Position numbers and translations under genes: made by a program
Assembly: GCF_004354015.1 (NCBI RefSeq)
Contig: NZ_SMRU01000012.1
Location: forward strand, 62,001-126,000
Direction of reading: 5' to 3'
DNA: 64,000 nt
Source: Arthrobacter terricola
Lineage (GTDB): Bacteria; Actinomycetota; Actinomycetes; Actinomycetales; Micrococcaceae
In this document: positions 26,231 through 37,318 of the stretch, piece after piece
Layout: each line of letters starts with the position of its first letter
Numbering within the stretch: the first letter of the stretch is position 1
Notes under the pieces: model-generated
The model's input: the letters and a program-made list of their open reading frames with translations, nothing else
What the model was told of the DNA's origin: nothing
Database searches by the model: none

Positions 26231-27790
26231 CTAGGATTCGGCGGGCTCTTCGTAGCGTGGGAAAACCGGCGCCGGGGCCGGGAGCTCAGTTCCGGCGACG
26301 ATCGGAGCGGAAATGGCGGCGAACTGGCGCGCCTCCCCTTCCGGCTGTCCCAGTGCCTCGAGAAGCTTGGCGGCCGACGTCGGCATGACCGGCTGGGCGA
26401 GGATCGCCACCGTACGTACAACTTCCAGCGTGACGTACAAAACCGTGTTCATGCGCTCGACGTCGGTCTTGCGCAGGACCCACGGTGCCTGCTCGGCGAA
26501 GTACGCATTGGTATCACCCAGCACGGACCAGATCGCCTCAAGGGCACGGCTGAATTCCTGCTTCTCAAAGGCTGCGCGGGCGGCATCAAGGAGCCCGGAA
26601 GCCTGCGCCAGCAACGCCGAGTCCTCCGCAGTGAATTCGCCCGGAACCGGAACTTTGCCTTCGCAGTTCTTGGCCACCATGGACAACGAACGTTGTGCGA
26701 GGTTGCCGAAGTTGTTGGCCAGGTCAGCGTTCATGCGGCCCACGATTGCCTCGTGGTTGTAGCTGCCGTCCGCACCGAACGGCACCTCGCGCAGGAAGAA
26801 GAACCTCACTTGGTCCAGGCCGTACTGCTCCACAAAGTCCTGCGGAGCAACCACGTTGCCCAGGGACTTGGACATCTTGACGCCGTTGTTCGTCAGGAAG
26901 CCGTGGATCATGACGCGCTTGGGCAGCTCAAGGCCTGCGCTCATGAGGAATGCGGGCCAGAAGATGGCGTGGAAGCGGGAAATGTCCTTGCCGATGACAT
27001 GGACATTCGCGGGCCAGAACCTGTTGAAGCGCTCCGACTCGACGTCCGGGTAGCCGACGCCGGTCAGGTAGTTGGTCAGGGCGTCGACCCACACGTACAT
27101 CACGTGCTTGTCGTTGCCTGGAACCGGGACTCCCCAGTCGAAGGTGGTGCGGCTGATGGACAGATCCTGCAGTCCTTGCTTGACGAAGCTGATCACTTCG
27201 TTGAAGCGGTAGTTCGGGGCGCCGAACTCAGGCTGGGATTCGTACAGGGCCAGCAACTTGTCCTGGTACGCGGAGAGGCGGAAGAAGTAGCTCTCCTCTG
27301 CCGTCCAGGTCACTTCGGTGTCCGTACCGACCGAGTAGCGGACGCCATCGTCCTTCACCACGGTCTCGTCTTCGGTGTAGTAGGCCTCGTCGCGCACCGA
27401 ATACCAGCCCTCGTACTTGGACAGGTAGATATCGCCGTTGGCTTCCATCTTCTTCCAGATGGCCTGCGAGGCGGCATAGTGGTCGGCGTCGGTGGTGCGG
27501 ATGAAGCGGTCGTACGAAATACCCAAGGCGGCGTGGGCGGCCTTGTAGATTTCGGCGTTCCGGTCCACGAGTTCCTTCGGCGTGATGCCTTCCTTGTCGG
27601 CAGCCTGGGCGATCTTCATGCCGTGCTCGTCCGTACCGGTCAGGAACATCACGTCGTAGCCGTCGAGGCGCTTGAAACGGGCCATCGCGTCAGTGGCAAT
27701 GTACTCGTAGGCGTGGCCGATATGCGGTTCGCCGTTGGGGTACGTGATGGCCGTAGTGATGTAGAACGGGGTTTTTTCTGGAGACGTCAC
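26231..27790 (-). CDS. metG: Methionyl-tRNA synthetase
   Basis: MetG charges tRNA-Met. This 519-residue class I synthetase has the HIGH motif in [20 protein letters not shown], the KMSKS motif in [12 protein letters not shown], and [11 protein letters not shown] at the start. FLTGTDEHG and [20 protein letters not shown] are the methionine-specific catalytic motifs. There are no zinc-knuckle cysteines between the two signature motifs, as in the MetG2 form. It starts at GTG 27790 and has a terminator directly after it. Confidence 0.97.
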   Translation of the reverse strand: MTSPEKTPFYITTAITYPNGEPHIGHAYEYIATDAMARFKRLDGYDVMFLTGTDEHGMKIAQAADKEGITPKELVDRNAEIYKAAHAALGISYDRFIRTTDADHYAASQAIWKKMEANGDIYLSKYEGWYSVRDEAYYTEDETVVKDDGVRYSVGTDTEVTWTAEESYFFRLSAYQDKLLALYESQPEFGAPNYRFNEVISFVKQGLQDLSISRTTFDWGVPVPGNDKHVMYVWVDALTNYLTGVGYPDVESERFNRFWPANVHVIGKDISRFHAIFWPAFLMSAGLELPKRVMIHGFLTNNGVKMSKSLGNVVAPQDFVEQYGLDQVRFFFLREVPFGADGSYNHEAIVGRMNADLANNFGNLAQRSLSMVAKNCEGKVPVPGEFTAEDSALLAQASGLLDAARAAFEKQEFSRALEAIWSVLGDTNAYFAEQAPWVLRKTDVERMNTVLYVTLEVVRTVAILAQPVMPTSAAKLLEALGQPEGEARQFAAISAPIVAGTELPAPAPVFPRYEEPAES

Positions 27791-27824
27791 TCTACGAAGT
27801 TACCTTCTCTTGGAGATGGAAGAC

Positions 27825-27853
27825 GGGACCGGCCGCAATTGACGGCCGGTCCC
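27825..27853 (-). terminator. Hairpin after the ABC exporter operon
   Basis: Arms GGGACCGGCCG (27825-27835) and CGGCCGGTCCC (27843-27853) form a perfect 11-base stem with a 7-base loop, 15 bases after the ATPase stop and before metG. No T run is visible on the minus strand. Confidence 0.65.
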
Positions 27854-27867
27854 GATGGCATCGGTTG

Positions 27868-28623
27868 CTAGTTCAGTTCAGTCAGCGTATCGCTGAGCCG
27901 GACAAGCTCATGATCGTGCGACGCCACAAGTACCGCAATGCCGTCGTTGGTGGTGTCCTTGAGGATGCTGATGATGCGGTTGGCCGAGGCCCGGTCGAGG
28001 CTCGCCGTGGGCTCGTCCACTACCAGGACGCGAGTGCCCAAGATAAGTGCGCGGGCGATCGCGACGCGCTGGCGTTCGCCACCGGACAACTGCGCGGGAC
28101 GGTGGCGCATGCGGCGCCCGAGTCCGACGAGGTCGAGAAGGTCCTTGGCCATTTCCGTCCGCTGTTCGACCTCGCCGTCGGGAACCGCTGGCAGCAGCAC
28201 GTTTTCCAAGGCGCTCATGCCGTCAATCAACGCACCGCCCTGGTCCACATACCCGATCAGCGCGCGACGGCGGTCGGCGATTTCGTCGTCGCCCATCTGT
28301 TCAAGCGAGTCGCCCTCCCACAGCACACGGCCCGACGTCGGGAACGTGAGTCCCGCTCCCACCGTCAGGATGCTGGTCTTGCCCGAGCCGCTTCGGCCGG
28401 CGATGCAGTGCATCTCACCGGCGTGCAACGTGAGGTTGAAGTCCTCGACGACGGTGACCGGCTCGGCGCCGCCCCTGTCGCCACCGTAGCGGATGGTGAT
28501 GTTGCTCAACTGCAAGGGCCTCGCATGGTCCTCGGCCCTCACGATCGTGTTGGCACGGGTCAGCTGCGACTCATCGGTGGATTCCGTCGTCGTAGTCAAC
28601 TCGGGGTTGAGATTGTCAGTCAT
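27868..28623 (-). CDS. ABC transporter ATP-binding protein (MacB/LolD type)
   Basis: This 251-residue ATPase powers the FtsX-like permease encoded directly upstream. It shows Walker A GRSGSGKTSI, the Q-loop region, signature LSGGERQRVAIARALI, Walker B VLVVDEPTASLD, and switch His in LVASHDHELVR. The MacB/LolD subfamily pairs with FtsX-type permeases in lipoprotein, peptide or stress export rather than uptake. The start ATG at 28623 overlaps the permease stop (ATGA). An acidic, Thr-rich N-terminal leader precedes the fold. Confidence 0.9.
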   Translation of the reverse strand: MTDNLNPELTTTTESTDESQLTRANTIVRAEDHARPLQLSNITIRYGGDRGGAEPVTVVEDFNLTLHAGEMHCIAGRSGSGKTSILTVGAGLTFPTSGRVLWEGDSLEQMGDDEIADRRRALIGYVDQGGALIDGMSALENVLLPAVPDGEVEQRTEMAKDLLDLVGLGRRMRHRPAQLSGGERQRVAIARALILGTRVLVVDEPTASLDRASANRIISILKDTTNDGIAVLVASHDHELVRLSDTLTELN

Positions 28624-31424
28624 TTGACCACTTTCGTTGCAATGGGAATCCAGCAAAGTACAGCCACCAAGCCGGCCAGGGCTGCCCACAAGGCGGCATA
28701 CGGGGCGAGCAGGAGGCCAAGGCCAAGGGCGCCGAGGATGGCGAGGACCAGCGCGACCGCGCCCACGAGGGCATTTTCGAAGAACCGGACCTGGCCCAGC
28801 ATGTCCGGGTTCCAGCCCATGGCCCTGAGCGTGCCGATTTGTTCACGCTTGGCGTGGAGCTCGAAGCGTCCCGTCACCAAGGTCAACACCAGCCCGACCA
28901 GCACTCCGCCGATCGCGAGGATCACGCTTGGCAGGGCAACGGAAGCGGCGGCAAGTCCGCTAAGGGCGCTCGCTCCAGCTGCCCGCGGAATGTCGATCAG
29001 CAAGGCAATCAGGGCCCCGACTGCGGTGCCGAACACTCCGACGGCAATTGCCAGTGCGATCGAATTGAAGCGGTTTGTTGCCAATTGGCGATAGGCGAAC
29101 GTGAGGGGCGAGTCGATGGCGATGAGCCGTTCATCGTGCTGCGGCTCCTGGTCCACCACATCCCGGTGCCGCAATTGCTGGGCGGCGAAGAAAGCGGCAG
29201 CGAAATAGATGAGCAGCACGGAGGCAGAAACTATGGCTGTCGCGAGGTTCCAGCTCAAGAGGCTGAGCGCGATGCCCGCTACGGCGATAATCGCCGCCCC
29301 TATGCCGAATTCCTCAAGGACCCAGCTGCGTATCTTTTTCTGGTTCCACCCCATGGCCCGCAGGATGCCTGCTTCGCTGCGTCGTTGCCGGATATAGCTC
29401 ACCGTGGACGCACCGGTCAGCAAGGTGGCCCCGCACAGCGTCAGGAAAAGCAAAGTGATGTTGGTGCTCGTCAACGAACCCGAAACGGCGTCGGCCGCGT
29501 CCTGCCGCACCCATGACTGCTGGACGGTGCCCAGCGCGGCTTCCTTGCCGGCGTCGTCCTTCGAGTAACCCGGTACGAAAATGTTGGCGTCTTCGCGCGC
29601 GGACCCGGCCACGACGGTCGCCTCAAGCCCCATATCGCGGATCTCGGCAGCCAACTTGTCCACCTCCGGTTGAGCCTGCTTCCAGTTGCCCGGAGCGCTG
29701 GCGCGGACGCGGACGGCGTCGATCACATCGGCGTTGGAAGTGTAGCCGCGGGCCGCAGCCAAACCGTAGTAGTCGGTAATGGCGCCTGCGGACTGGCTGA
29801 CGAGGCCGGTGGCGCTCAACGACGGCTTGAGGACATCGGCGGCCGTGCTGTTGCCCGAACCATCCTTCTCAAGGGTCATCGGAGCGGGATCGTAGCCACC
29901 CAAGGGCAGTTTGTTGACGTCGCCTGCGGCCTTCTGGATCTGGGCCGGATCGAATGTCCCGTAGACCATGGGCAAGGGAGTGGCAGGCTTGGAACCGGTC
30001 GCGAGGTTGTCGCGGTAAGAGCGTTCCTGCACCGGCGTGCGCTGGGCCTGGTCCACGATTGCCCCGAAGGCAGACTTCTCGGGCAACTTGTTGACCGTCA
30101 CCCAGTCGCCGGGGGTGGCGGATTTTTGGACCGCGCCGTTGGCAGATGTGTCGCCATCCTTGTACTTGGGCGCGGCGGCGAAGTCTGTGGTCCACTGCGC
30201 CGGCTGGTACAGGCCCTGGCTGAAGTTGCCGGTGTTCCCGAGCAATTGGCTGTGGTCCGTGGACCCGGGCCATTCGAGCGCGAACGGCGAACGTGAAACG
30301 AATGGCAGGTAGTCCTTGTCCAAGGAACGCGAGACCGTGCCCACGTCCTTGATGACCTTGCCCGAATCGTCGATTTCTTGGATCTTCACCGAGTACTTGA
30401 GGTCAAGCGACGTGCCCTGGCGGACAATCAGCGGAATCGCCTGCGATGAATCGGTGAGCTGCCCCGCGAGCTTGGCCTGCTGGTACTGGGTCATGAGCGG
30501 CGCCCAATACTTTAGCTTCACGCCGAGGAAGTCCGGGCCGTCCTCGAGTTCCTGCTGCGTGGGGCTCTTGGCGAAGAGCTGCTCGAAGTAGCGTCCGATC
30601 GCCCCTGCATTCCGGGCATCGGCAGGCGGTGCCTTCTGCAAAGGCGCCAGGAAGTCACCCGCCGAGCCGAGGAGGGCGCGTTCGGCGGTGGGGTCGACGG
30701 CGACCACGGACTCGGTCACTTGGGGAGCCATCGGCAGCGCCACTGAAAGGTTGAACAGATTGTGCTCGGAACCGCCCGCCGGTGCCGGGAACTTGATGCC
30801 GGTCTCCCCCGCGGGACCGGTGATCTGGATGCTCTTGCCGCCGGCCGTCTGTTGCTCGACAACCTTTCCCTTGCCCAGGGTGCCCTCTGCGCTGGTGGTG
30901 AACAGGGTGTGGTCGGAGACTCCGTCCGAACTCACGGCGGTTGCCGTCAGCCGGTATTTCTTGGGTTGGTCGGAAAGGACCGATTCCGGGGCCGGCCAGT
31001 TCTTGGCATCCGTTCCGGTCGGGTCTCCCGCGGTGGCCCCGCCGGCAAGGCCGGCGTTGTAGCCCAGGTAGTCCATTGCGTCGAGCCGGGGCGTCTCCAG
31101 GTTCTGGGTGACACGCGAAACGAGGCTGATCGGTGCGGCGACCGACGTGCCGTCGAGGCCACGGATCTTTTCAAGCTGCTGGAAGCTGATTCCGCCTTGG
31201 CCGGTAGCGATATCCGGCTGGATGAGCTGGCCGCTGTCCTTGGAATTGGCCGACTTGGCCTGCACAAGGATGTCGTACAAACCGCGTGAATTTTCATCCA
31301 CCGTCCGGTTGAGCGCAGCCTGCGATTGGGTCTGGATGAATACGGACAAGCACATGGCGACGATCAAAATGGCCGCGGTCAGCAGCAGCACACGGCTTCT
31401 GATGAACCTCTGGACGGCGTTCAT
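28620..31424 (-). CDS. Large FtsX-like ABC permease
   Basis: This 934-residue permease has an N-terminal transmembrane helix (VLLLTAAILIVAMCLSVFI), a very long extracellular domain (about 30-610), then two FtsX core regions, each with clusters of helices (NITLLFLTLCGATLLTGAS ... and LPSVILAIGGVLVGLVLTLV ...). In the loops, RRSEAGILRAMGWN and KREQIGTLRAMGWN repeat the family's conserved cytoplasmic motif. The length is about twice a typical single-FtsX permease because both halves are on one polypeptide. It pairs with the ATPase gene by 4-base overlap. The extracellular substrate is unknown; export or a cell-wall sensing role are possibilities. Confidence 0.85.
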   Translation of the reverse strand: MNAVQRFIRSRVLLLTAAILIVAMCLSVFIQTQSQAALNRTVDENSRGLYDILVQAKSANSKDSGQLIQPDIATGQGGISFQQLEKIRGLDGTSVAAPISLVSRVTQNLETPRLDAMDYLGYNAGLAGGATAGDPTGTDAKNWPAPESVLSDQPKKYRLTATAVSSDGVSDHTLFTTSAEGTLGKGKVVEQQTAGGKSIQITGPAGETGIKFPAPAGGSEHNLFNLSVALPMAPQVTESVVAVDPTAERALLGSAGDFLAPLQKAPPADARNAGAIGRYFEQLFAKSPTQQELEDGPDFLGVKLKYWAPLMTQYQQAKLAGQLTDSSQAIPLIVRQGTSLDLKYSVKIQEIDDSGKVIKDVGTVSRSLDKDYLPFVSRSPFALEWPGSTDHSQLLGNTGNFSQGLYQPAQWTTDFAAAPKYKDGDTSANGAVQKSATPGDWVTVNKLPEKSAFGAIVDQAQRTPVQERSYRDNLATGSKPATPLPMVYGTFDPAQIQKAAGDVNKLPLGGYDPAPMTLEKDGSGNSTAADVLKPSLSATGLVSQSAGAITDYYGLAAARGYTSNADVIDAVRVRASAPGNWKQAQPEVDKLAAEIRDMGLEATVVAGSAREDANIFVPGYSKDDAGKEAALGTVQQSWVRQDAADAVSGSLTSTNITLLFLTLCGATLLTGASTVSYIRQRRSEAGILRAMGWNQKKIRSWVLEEFGIGAAIIAVAGIALSLLSWNLATAIVSASVLLIYFAAAFFAAQQLRHRDVVDQEPQHDERLIAIDSPLTFAYRQLATNRFNSIALAIAVGVFGTAVGALIALLIDIPRAAGASALSGLAAASVALPSVILAIGGVLVGLVLTLVTGRFELHAKREQIGTLRAMGWNPDMLGQVRFFENALVGAVALVLAILGALGLGLLLAPYAALWAALAGLVAVLCWIPIATKVVK

Positions 31425-31517
31425 AGGGCTCCCTGAGTCCTGGATTGCGGGCGTGCACACAGCTCTCCCTGGATCCATGCAAGGCAAAAGGAATCCACCG
31501 GGCGTGTGTAAAAGGTA

Positions 31518-31577
31518 TTGGCCGGCCTGCCGCCGGATCCGAATTTCGGACCAAGCCATTGTAGGCAGACCGGCCAA
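31518..31577. repeat. Long imperfect inverted repeat before the ABC operon
   Basis: Arms of 14 bases (31518-31531 and 31564-31577; one mismatch) could form a stem of about 60 bases in total, with an inner TCCGAATTTCGGA element. It lies 60 bases after the serA stop on the minus strand, so serA termination is the likeliest role. A regulatory site for the ABC exporter promoter is possible. Confidence 0.5.
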
Positions 31578-31636
31578 CTATCTGTGTCCGGTGTGAACCC
31601 GGGCACATTTTGCTACCGCGAACGCGGAAAGAGAGG

Positions 31637-33232
31637 TTAGTCCTCCAGGTCCACTTCCCGGACCATCTCAGCGCCGATGCCGGCCTTGATGGCCTCGAGC
31701 ACCTGCTGGGGCACAGAGCTGTCGATCGTCAGCAGCGCGAGAACCTGGCCGCCTTCGCTCTGGCGGGCAACCTGCATGCCGCCGATGTTGATGTTGTTCA
31801 TGCCGAGGATGTGCCCGATGGTGCCGATCACGCCGGGACGGTCCGCGTAGGAAACCACCACGAGGTGCTCGCTGATCGGGATTTCGACGTCGTAGCCGTT
31901 GACGCCGACCAGCTTCTGGACCTGCTTGGGTCCCGTGAGGGTACCGGCCACTGAAATCTGCGAGCCATCGCTCAATGCGCCGCGGATGGTCAGGACGTTC
32001 CGGTAGTCCTCCGCTTCCGCCGTGGTGATCAGGCGGGTGTTGATTCCACGCTGCTCGGCGATCACGGGAGCGTTGACGTAGGAGACCTGCTCAGTGACGA
32101 CGTCGGCGAAGACACCCTTGAGCGCGGCAAGCTCGAGAACCTTAACGTCCAGGCTGGAGATTTCGCCGGCAACCTCGACGTCGATCTGGGTCAGGGAGGC
32201 ATGGGTGAGCGCGGTGAAGATGCGGCCGAGCTTCTCGATGAGCGGGATGCCGGGGCGCACGTCGGAGGCGATGACGCCGCCGGCAACGTTGACCGCGTCC
32301 GGAACGAGTTCGCCGGCAAGTGCGAGCCGCACGGACTTCGCGACGGAAACGCCGGCCTTTTCCTGGGCTTCATCAGTGGAAGCGCCCAAGTGGGGCGTGA
32401 CGATGACGTTGTCCATGCCGAAGAACGGGAGGTCGGTGCTCGGCTCCTTGACGAAGACGTCAATGCCGGCACCGGCGATTTGGCCATCCTGGAGCGCCTC
32501 GTGGAGGGCGGCTTCGTCGATCAGTCCACCGCGGGCAACGTTGACCACGTATGCCGTTTCCTTCATCTTCTTGAAGGCATCCGCGCCCAGCATGCCCACC
32601 GTTTCCGGGGTCTTGGGCATGTGGATGGTGATGAAGTCGGATTTCTCCAGCAGTTCGTCCAGGGTGACGAGCTTGACGCCGAGCTGCGCTGCCCGGGCAG
32701 AGGTGATGTAGGGGTCGTACGCCAGGATCTCGGTCTCGAAGCCCTGCAAACGGGCCGCCACAAGGGCTCCGATGCGGCCAAGGCCGATGATGCCGATCTT
32801 CTTCTCGAAGAGCTCGATGCCTGTGTACTTCGAGCGCTTCCATTCGCCGCCCTTGAGGGCGGAGCTCGCCTGCGGGATGTGGCGGGCAAGGCTAAGGATG
32901 TGGCCGACCGTCAGTTCGGCTGCGGAGACGATGTTCGACGTCGGGGCGTTGACTACCATGACACCGGCCTGGGTCGCGGCCTTGATGTCCACGTTGTCGA
33001 GGCCGACGCCTGCGCGGGCAATGATCTTGAGGTTCTTGGCTGCGGCTATTGCTTCCGCGTCAACCTGGGTAGCTGAACGCACCAGGATTGCGTCGACGTC
33101 GACAATTGCGGAGAGCAGCTGGGAACGGTCCGCACCGTCGGTTTGGCGGATCTCGAAATCCGGACCAAGGGCCTCGATCGTGGCGGGCGAAAGTTCCTCG
33201 GCGAGGAGTACTACTGGCTTGGTGCTAGTCAC
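31637..33232 (-). CDS. serA: D-3-phosphoglycerate dehydrogenase
   Basis: SerA oxidises 3-phosphoglycerate with NAD+, opening serine synthesis. The 531-residue protein has the NAD-binding GIIGLGRIGALVAARL, the catalytic region TPHLGASTDEAQEKAG, a middle ASB domain, and a C-terminal ACT domain (YADRPGVIGTIGHILGMNNI) for serine feedback, as in the long mycobacterial type. It starts at GTG 33232 with AAGAGG 7 bases before. It lies within the branched-chain cluster. Serine supplies threonine/isoleucine precursors only indirectly, so the link is positional. Confidence 0.97.
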   Translation of the reverse strand: MTSTKPVVLLAEELSPATIEALGPDFEIRQTDGADRSQLLSAIVDVDAILVRSATQVDAEAIAAAKNLKIIARAGVGLDNVDIKAATQAGVMVVNAPTSNIVSAAELTVGHILSLARHIPQASSALKGGEWKRSKYTGIELFEKKIGIIGLGRIGALVAARLQGFETEILAYDPYITSARAAQLGVKLVTLDELLEKSDFITIHMPKTPETVGMLGADAFKKMKETAYVVNVARGGLIDEAALHEALQDGQIAGAGIDVFVKEPSTDLPFFGMDNVIVTPHLGASTDEAQEKAGVSVAKSVRLALAGELVPDAVNVAGGVIASDVRPGIPLIEKLGRIFTALTHASLTQIDVEVAGEISSLDVKVLELAALKGVFADVVTEQVSYVNAPVIAEQRGINTRLITTAEAEDYRNVLTIRGALSDGSQISVAGTLTGPKQVQKLVGVNGYDVEIPISEHLVVVSYADRPGVIGTIGHILGMNNINIGGMQVARQSEGGQVLALLTIDSSVPQQVLEAIKAGIGAEMVREVDLED

Positions 33233-33296
33233 CGGTGACCTCTTTAGCTCTCTTTTTTCAGGTGGGGTTTTGGTGAAACGATTCCGTAACGACGAA

Positions 33297-33324
33297 GGCC
33301 GGACCCGGTATACCGGGTCCGGCC
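33297..33324 (-). terminator. Perfect 28-base palindrome after ilvC
   Basis: A perfect palindrome (GGCCGGACCCGG at one end and its complement at the other, centre GTATAC) lies 100 bases after the ilvC stop and 65 bases before serA, between two same-strand genes. As RNA it would form a very stable hairpin, so it likely ends the ilvBNC message. It lacks a T run, and could equally be a protein-binding site for serA. Confidence 0.6.
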
Positions 33325-33424
33325 TCCATGCCGGGCGGCTTCTTTTCGAGCCTATCCCGTACGGCGTTCTTTGTTTAATTGCTACGGCAACTGCCGCACC
33401 GCAAAGATCCCTGGGTGAAGGGGC

Positions 33425-35055
<1,631 letters not shown>

Positions 35056-35058
35056 GGC

Positions 35059-36960
35059 TTAGTCCTCCTCTTCCCATTCCGGGGTCATGTTGCGGGCAAC
35101 CTGGATCTGGTCATTGGAAACACCGGAGGGGACCATCGGCCACACCATGGAGTTCGGGCTGACCACAAAGTCGATGACCACGGGGCGGTCATTGATCTCC
35201 AGGGCTTTCTGGATGGTGGCGTCGATGTCTTCGTCCCGCTCGCAGCGCAACGCCGCACAGCCGTAGGCATCTGCCAGCTTGACGAAGTCCGGGATCCGGA
35301 TGGTGTCGTGGCCGGTGTTGAGGTCGGTGTTCGAGTAGCGGCCCTCGTAGAAGAGGGTCTGCCACTGGCGCACCATGCCCAGCGAGGAGTTGTTGATGAT
35401 GGCAACCTTGATGGGGATGTTGTTGATCGCGCAGGTTGCCAGTTCCTGGTTGGTCATCTGGAAGCAGCCGTCGCCGTCGATCGCCCAGACCACACGGTCC
35501 GGCGCGCCGACTTTGGCGCCCATGGCTGCCGGCACCGCATAGCCCATGGTTCCGGCGCCGCCGGAATTCAGCCAGGCGTGCGGACGCTCGTACTTGATGA
35601 ATTGGGCAGCCCACATCTGGTGCTGGCCGACGCCGGCAACGTAGATGCCCTCCGGACCCGTGAGCTTGCCGATGCGTTCAATAACGCGTTGCGGAGCGCT
35701 GAGTCCGTCTTCCGGTTCAGTCCAGCCCAACGGGTATGTCTCGCGCAGGTTATTGAGGAATGCCCACCAAGCGTCGAGGTCAGGGGTTCCGGACTGTTCG
35801 AAGGCGGCCCTGACCGCTTCGGTCAGTTCCGGAATGATTTCCTTGACGGAGCCGACGATCGGCACATCCGCGATGCGGTTCTTGGAAATCTCGGCGGGGT
35901 CGATGTCAGCGTGGATGATCTTGGCATGCGGAGCGAACGTGCTCAAGATGCCGGTCACACGGTCGTCGAACCGAGCGCCGAGGGTGATCAGCAGGTCAGA
36001 CTGCTGCAGGGCGGTGACCGCGGACACCGTTCCGTGCATTCCGGGCATCCCAACGTGCTGGGGGTGCGAATCCGGGAATGCGCCGCGGGCCATGAGGGTG
36101 GTCACCACGGGCGCGCCGGTCAGTTCAGCCAGTTCCCGCAGTTCAGCCGATGCGTGGCCCTTGACCACGCCGCCGCCCACGTACAGGACCGGCTTGCTTG
36201 CTGCCGCGATCAACCGGGCGGCCTCACGAACCTGCTTGTTGTGGCCGCGGACTACCGGGCGGTAGCCGGGCAGGTCGATCTTTGGCGGCCAGGAGAAGGT
36301 CATGGTGCCTTGCTGCGCGTTCTTAGCGATGTCCACAAGCACCGGACCCGGGCGGCCCGTGCTGGCGAGGTGGAAAGCCTCCGCCATGACATGCGGAATA
36401 TCGTTGGGGTCCGTCACCAGGAAGGAGTGCTTGGTGATCGGCATGGTGATGCCGACGATGTCCGCTTCCTGGAAGGCATCCGTACCGATGACGGAGGCCG
36501 ACACCTGGCCGGTAATGGCCACAAGCGGCACGGAGTCCATGTGGGCATCCATGATGGCGGTAACGAGGTTGGTGGCTCCAGGACCGGATGTGGCGATGCA
36601 GACGCCTACCCGTCCGGTAACCATGGCGTAGCCTTGGGCTGCGTGGCCGGCTCCCTGTTCGTGACGGACCAGGACGTGATTCATCTTGGAGGCCATCAAG
36701 GGGTCGTAGGTGGGGAGGATCGCGCCACCGGGCAAACCAAAAATATCGTCGACGCCGAGTTCTTCGAGCGAGCGGACAATAGCTTCCGAGCCGGTCATCA
36801 CCGTTGGGGGTACAACGTTGTTCGGCCCGAGTACAGGAGAGAGAGTTGCAGCATTGTCGACGACGGCGTCAGCCGGACGGTCGACCTTTTCCGGAGCTTT
36901 GTGCGCTCCAGCGGACTTTGCAGCCATCAGCGAGGGGCTGATCGGCGATCCTTTGCTCAT
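35059..36960 (-). CDS. ilvB: Acetolactate synthase large subunit
   Basis: IlvB condenses pyruvate with pyruvate or 2-oxobutyrate, using ThDP and FAD, as the first common step of branched-chain amino-acid synthesis. The 633-residue protein has the catalytic glutamate region [39 protein letters not shown], and the ThDP motif [14 protein letters not shown] ... NN. A 50-residue Ala/Ser-rich N-terminal extension precedes the fold. It is the first gene of ilvBNC and lies after an attenuator leader. Confidence 0.97.
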   Translation of the reverse strand: MSKGSPISPSLMAAKSAGAHKAPEKVDRPADAVVDNAATLSPVLGPNNVVPPTVMTGSEAIVRSLEELGVDDIFGLPGGAILPTYDPLMASKMNHVLVRHEQGAGHAAQGYAMVTGRVGVCIATSGPGATNLVTAIMDAHMDSVPLVAITGQVSASVIGTDAFQEADIVGITMPITKHSFLVTDPNDIPHVMAEAFHLASTGRPGPVLVDIAKNAQQGTMTFSWPPKIDLPGYRPVVRGHNKQVREAARLIAAASKPVLYVGGGVVKGHASAELRELAELTGAPVVTTLMARGAFPDSHPQHVGMPGMHGTVSAVTALQQSDLLITLGARFDDRVTGILSTFAPHAKIIHADIDPAEISKNRIADVPIVGSVKEIIPELTEAVRAAFEQSGTPDLDAWWAFLNNLRETYPLGWTEPEDGLSAPQRVIERIGKLTGPEGIYVAGVGQHQMWAAQFIKYERPHAWLNSGGAGTMGYAVPAAMGAKVGAPDRVVWAIDGDGCFQMTNQELATCAINNIPIKVAIINNSSLGMVRQWQTLFYEGRYSNTDLNTGHDTIRIPDFVKLADAYGCAALRCERDEDIDATIQKALEINDRPVVIDFVVSPNSMVWPMVPSGVSNDQIQVARNMTPEWEEED

Positions 36961-37049
36961 CGGACTCTTCCTTTGGGGATCTTCAGTTAGTGAAAGTTAC
37001 TGCTAGGTACTGCTTGTTCTTGCTAATTGCGCAATCTCCCGGGGGAAAT

Positions 37050-37086
37050 AAAAAAACCCCTCAGCCTTCCGGCTCTTCGAGGGGTT
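37050..37086 (-). terminator. Attenuator terminator of ilvBNC
   Basis: Arms AACCCCTC and GAGGGGTT with an inner AGCC/GGCT pair form a hairpin followed on the minus strand by an unbroken run of seven T, between a Val-rich leader peptide and ilvB. A terminator placed inside the leader, before the first gene, is the classic attenuation layout. An upstream pair GCGCGTG/CACGCGC may form the competing 1:2 stem. Confidence 0.8.
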
Positions 37087-37115
37087 GCGCGTGACGGTTC
37101 GTTACCGGGTCGAGG

Positions 37116-37184
37116 CTAGGAAGCCACGCGCTTGGTAAGGACGACAGTGCCCACGTTGGCGCCGACAGTAACGAATGCGATCAT
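37116..37184 (-). CDS. ilvB operon leader peptide
   Basis: A 22-codon reading frame starts at ATG 37184 with AGGGAA about 10 bases before it. It reads MIAFVTVGANVG followed by TVVLTKRVAS: six Val, one Ile and one Leu, including a VVL run near the end. Eight of 22 residues are end-products of the operon, so scarce charged tRNA would stall the ribosome there and change the fold of the downstream attenuator. Its stop lies 30 bases before the terminator hairpin. It has no role as a protein. Confidence 0.75.
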   Translation of the reverse strand: MIAFVTVGANVGTVVLTKRVAS

Positions 37185-37204
37185 GCGTTCAGTGTTCCCT
37201 CTTT

Positions 37205-37241
37205 GTGAGATAGGTGTCAAACGCCCTACCCTCGATCTCAC
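37205..37241. promoter_or_regulatory. Widely spaced inverted repeat before the ilvB leader
   Basis: GTGAGAT (37205-37211) and ATCTCAC (37235-37241) face each other across 23 bases, just upstream of the leader peptide on the minus strand, where the promoter should be; a TTGACA-like -35 lies between the arms. Both arms contain TGAGAT, close to the arm of the operator proposed beside leuC. It may be a second site for the same IclR regulator, or chance. Confidence 0.35.
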
Positions 37242-37318
37242 TATGTGGACCTCGCTGTCCAAAAGCTGGGCACAACGAACCGGCGATGCGACCCTCGGCC
37301 GCATCGCCGGCGCGGGAA

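Noticed and set aside
26039..27871. A 610-codon plus-strand frame
   Set aside because: Shadow of metG, which has both HIGH and KMSKS motifs.
33297..33324. Palindrome read as a serA operator
   Set aside because: It lies after ilvC and can fold as a terminator; no second copy was seen near other serine genes.
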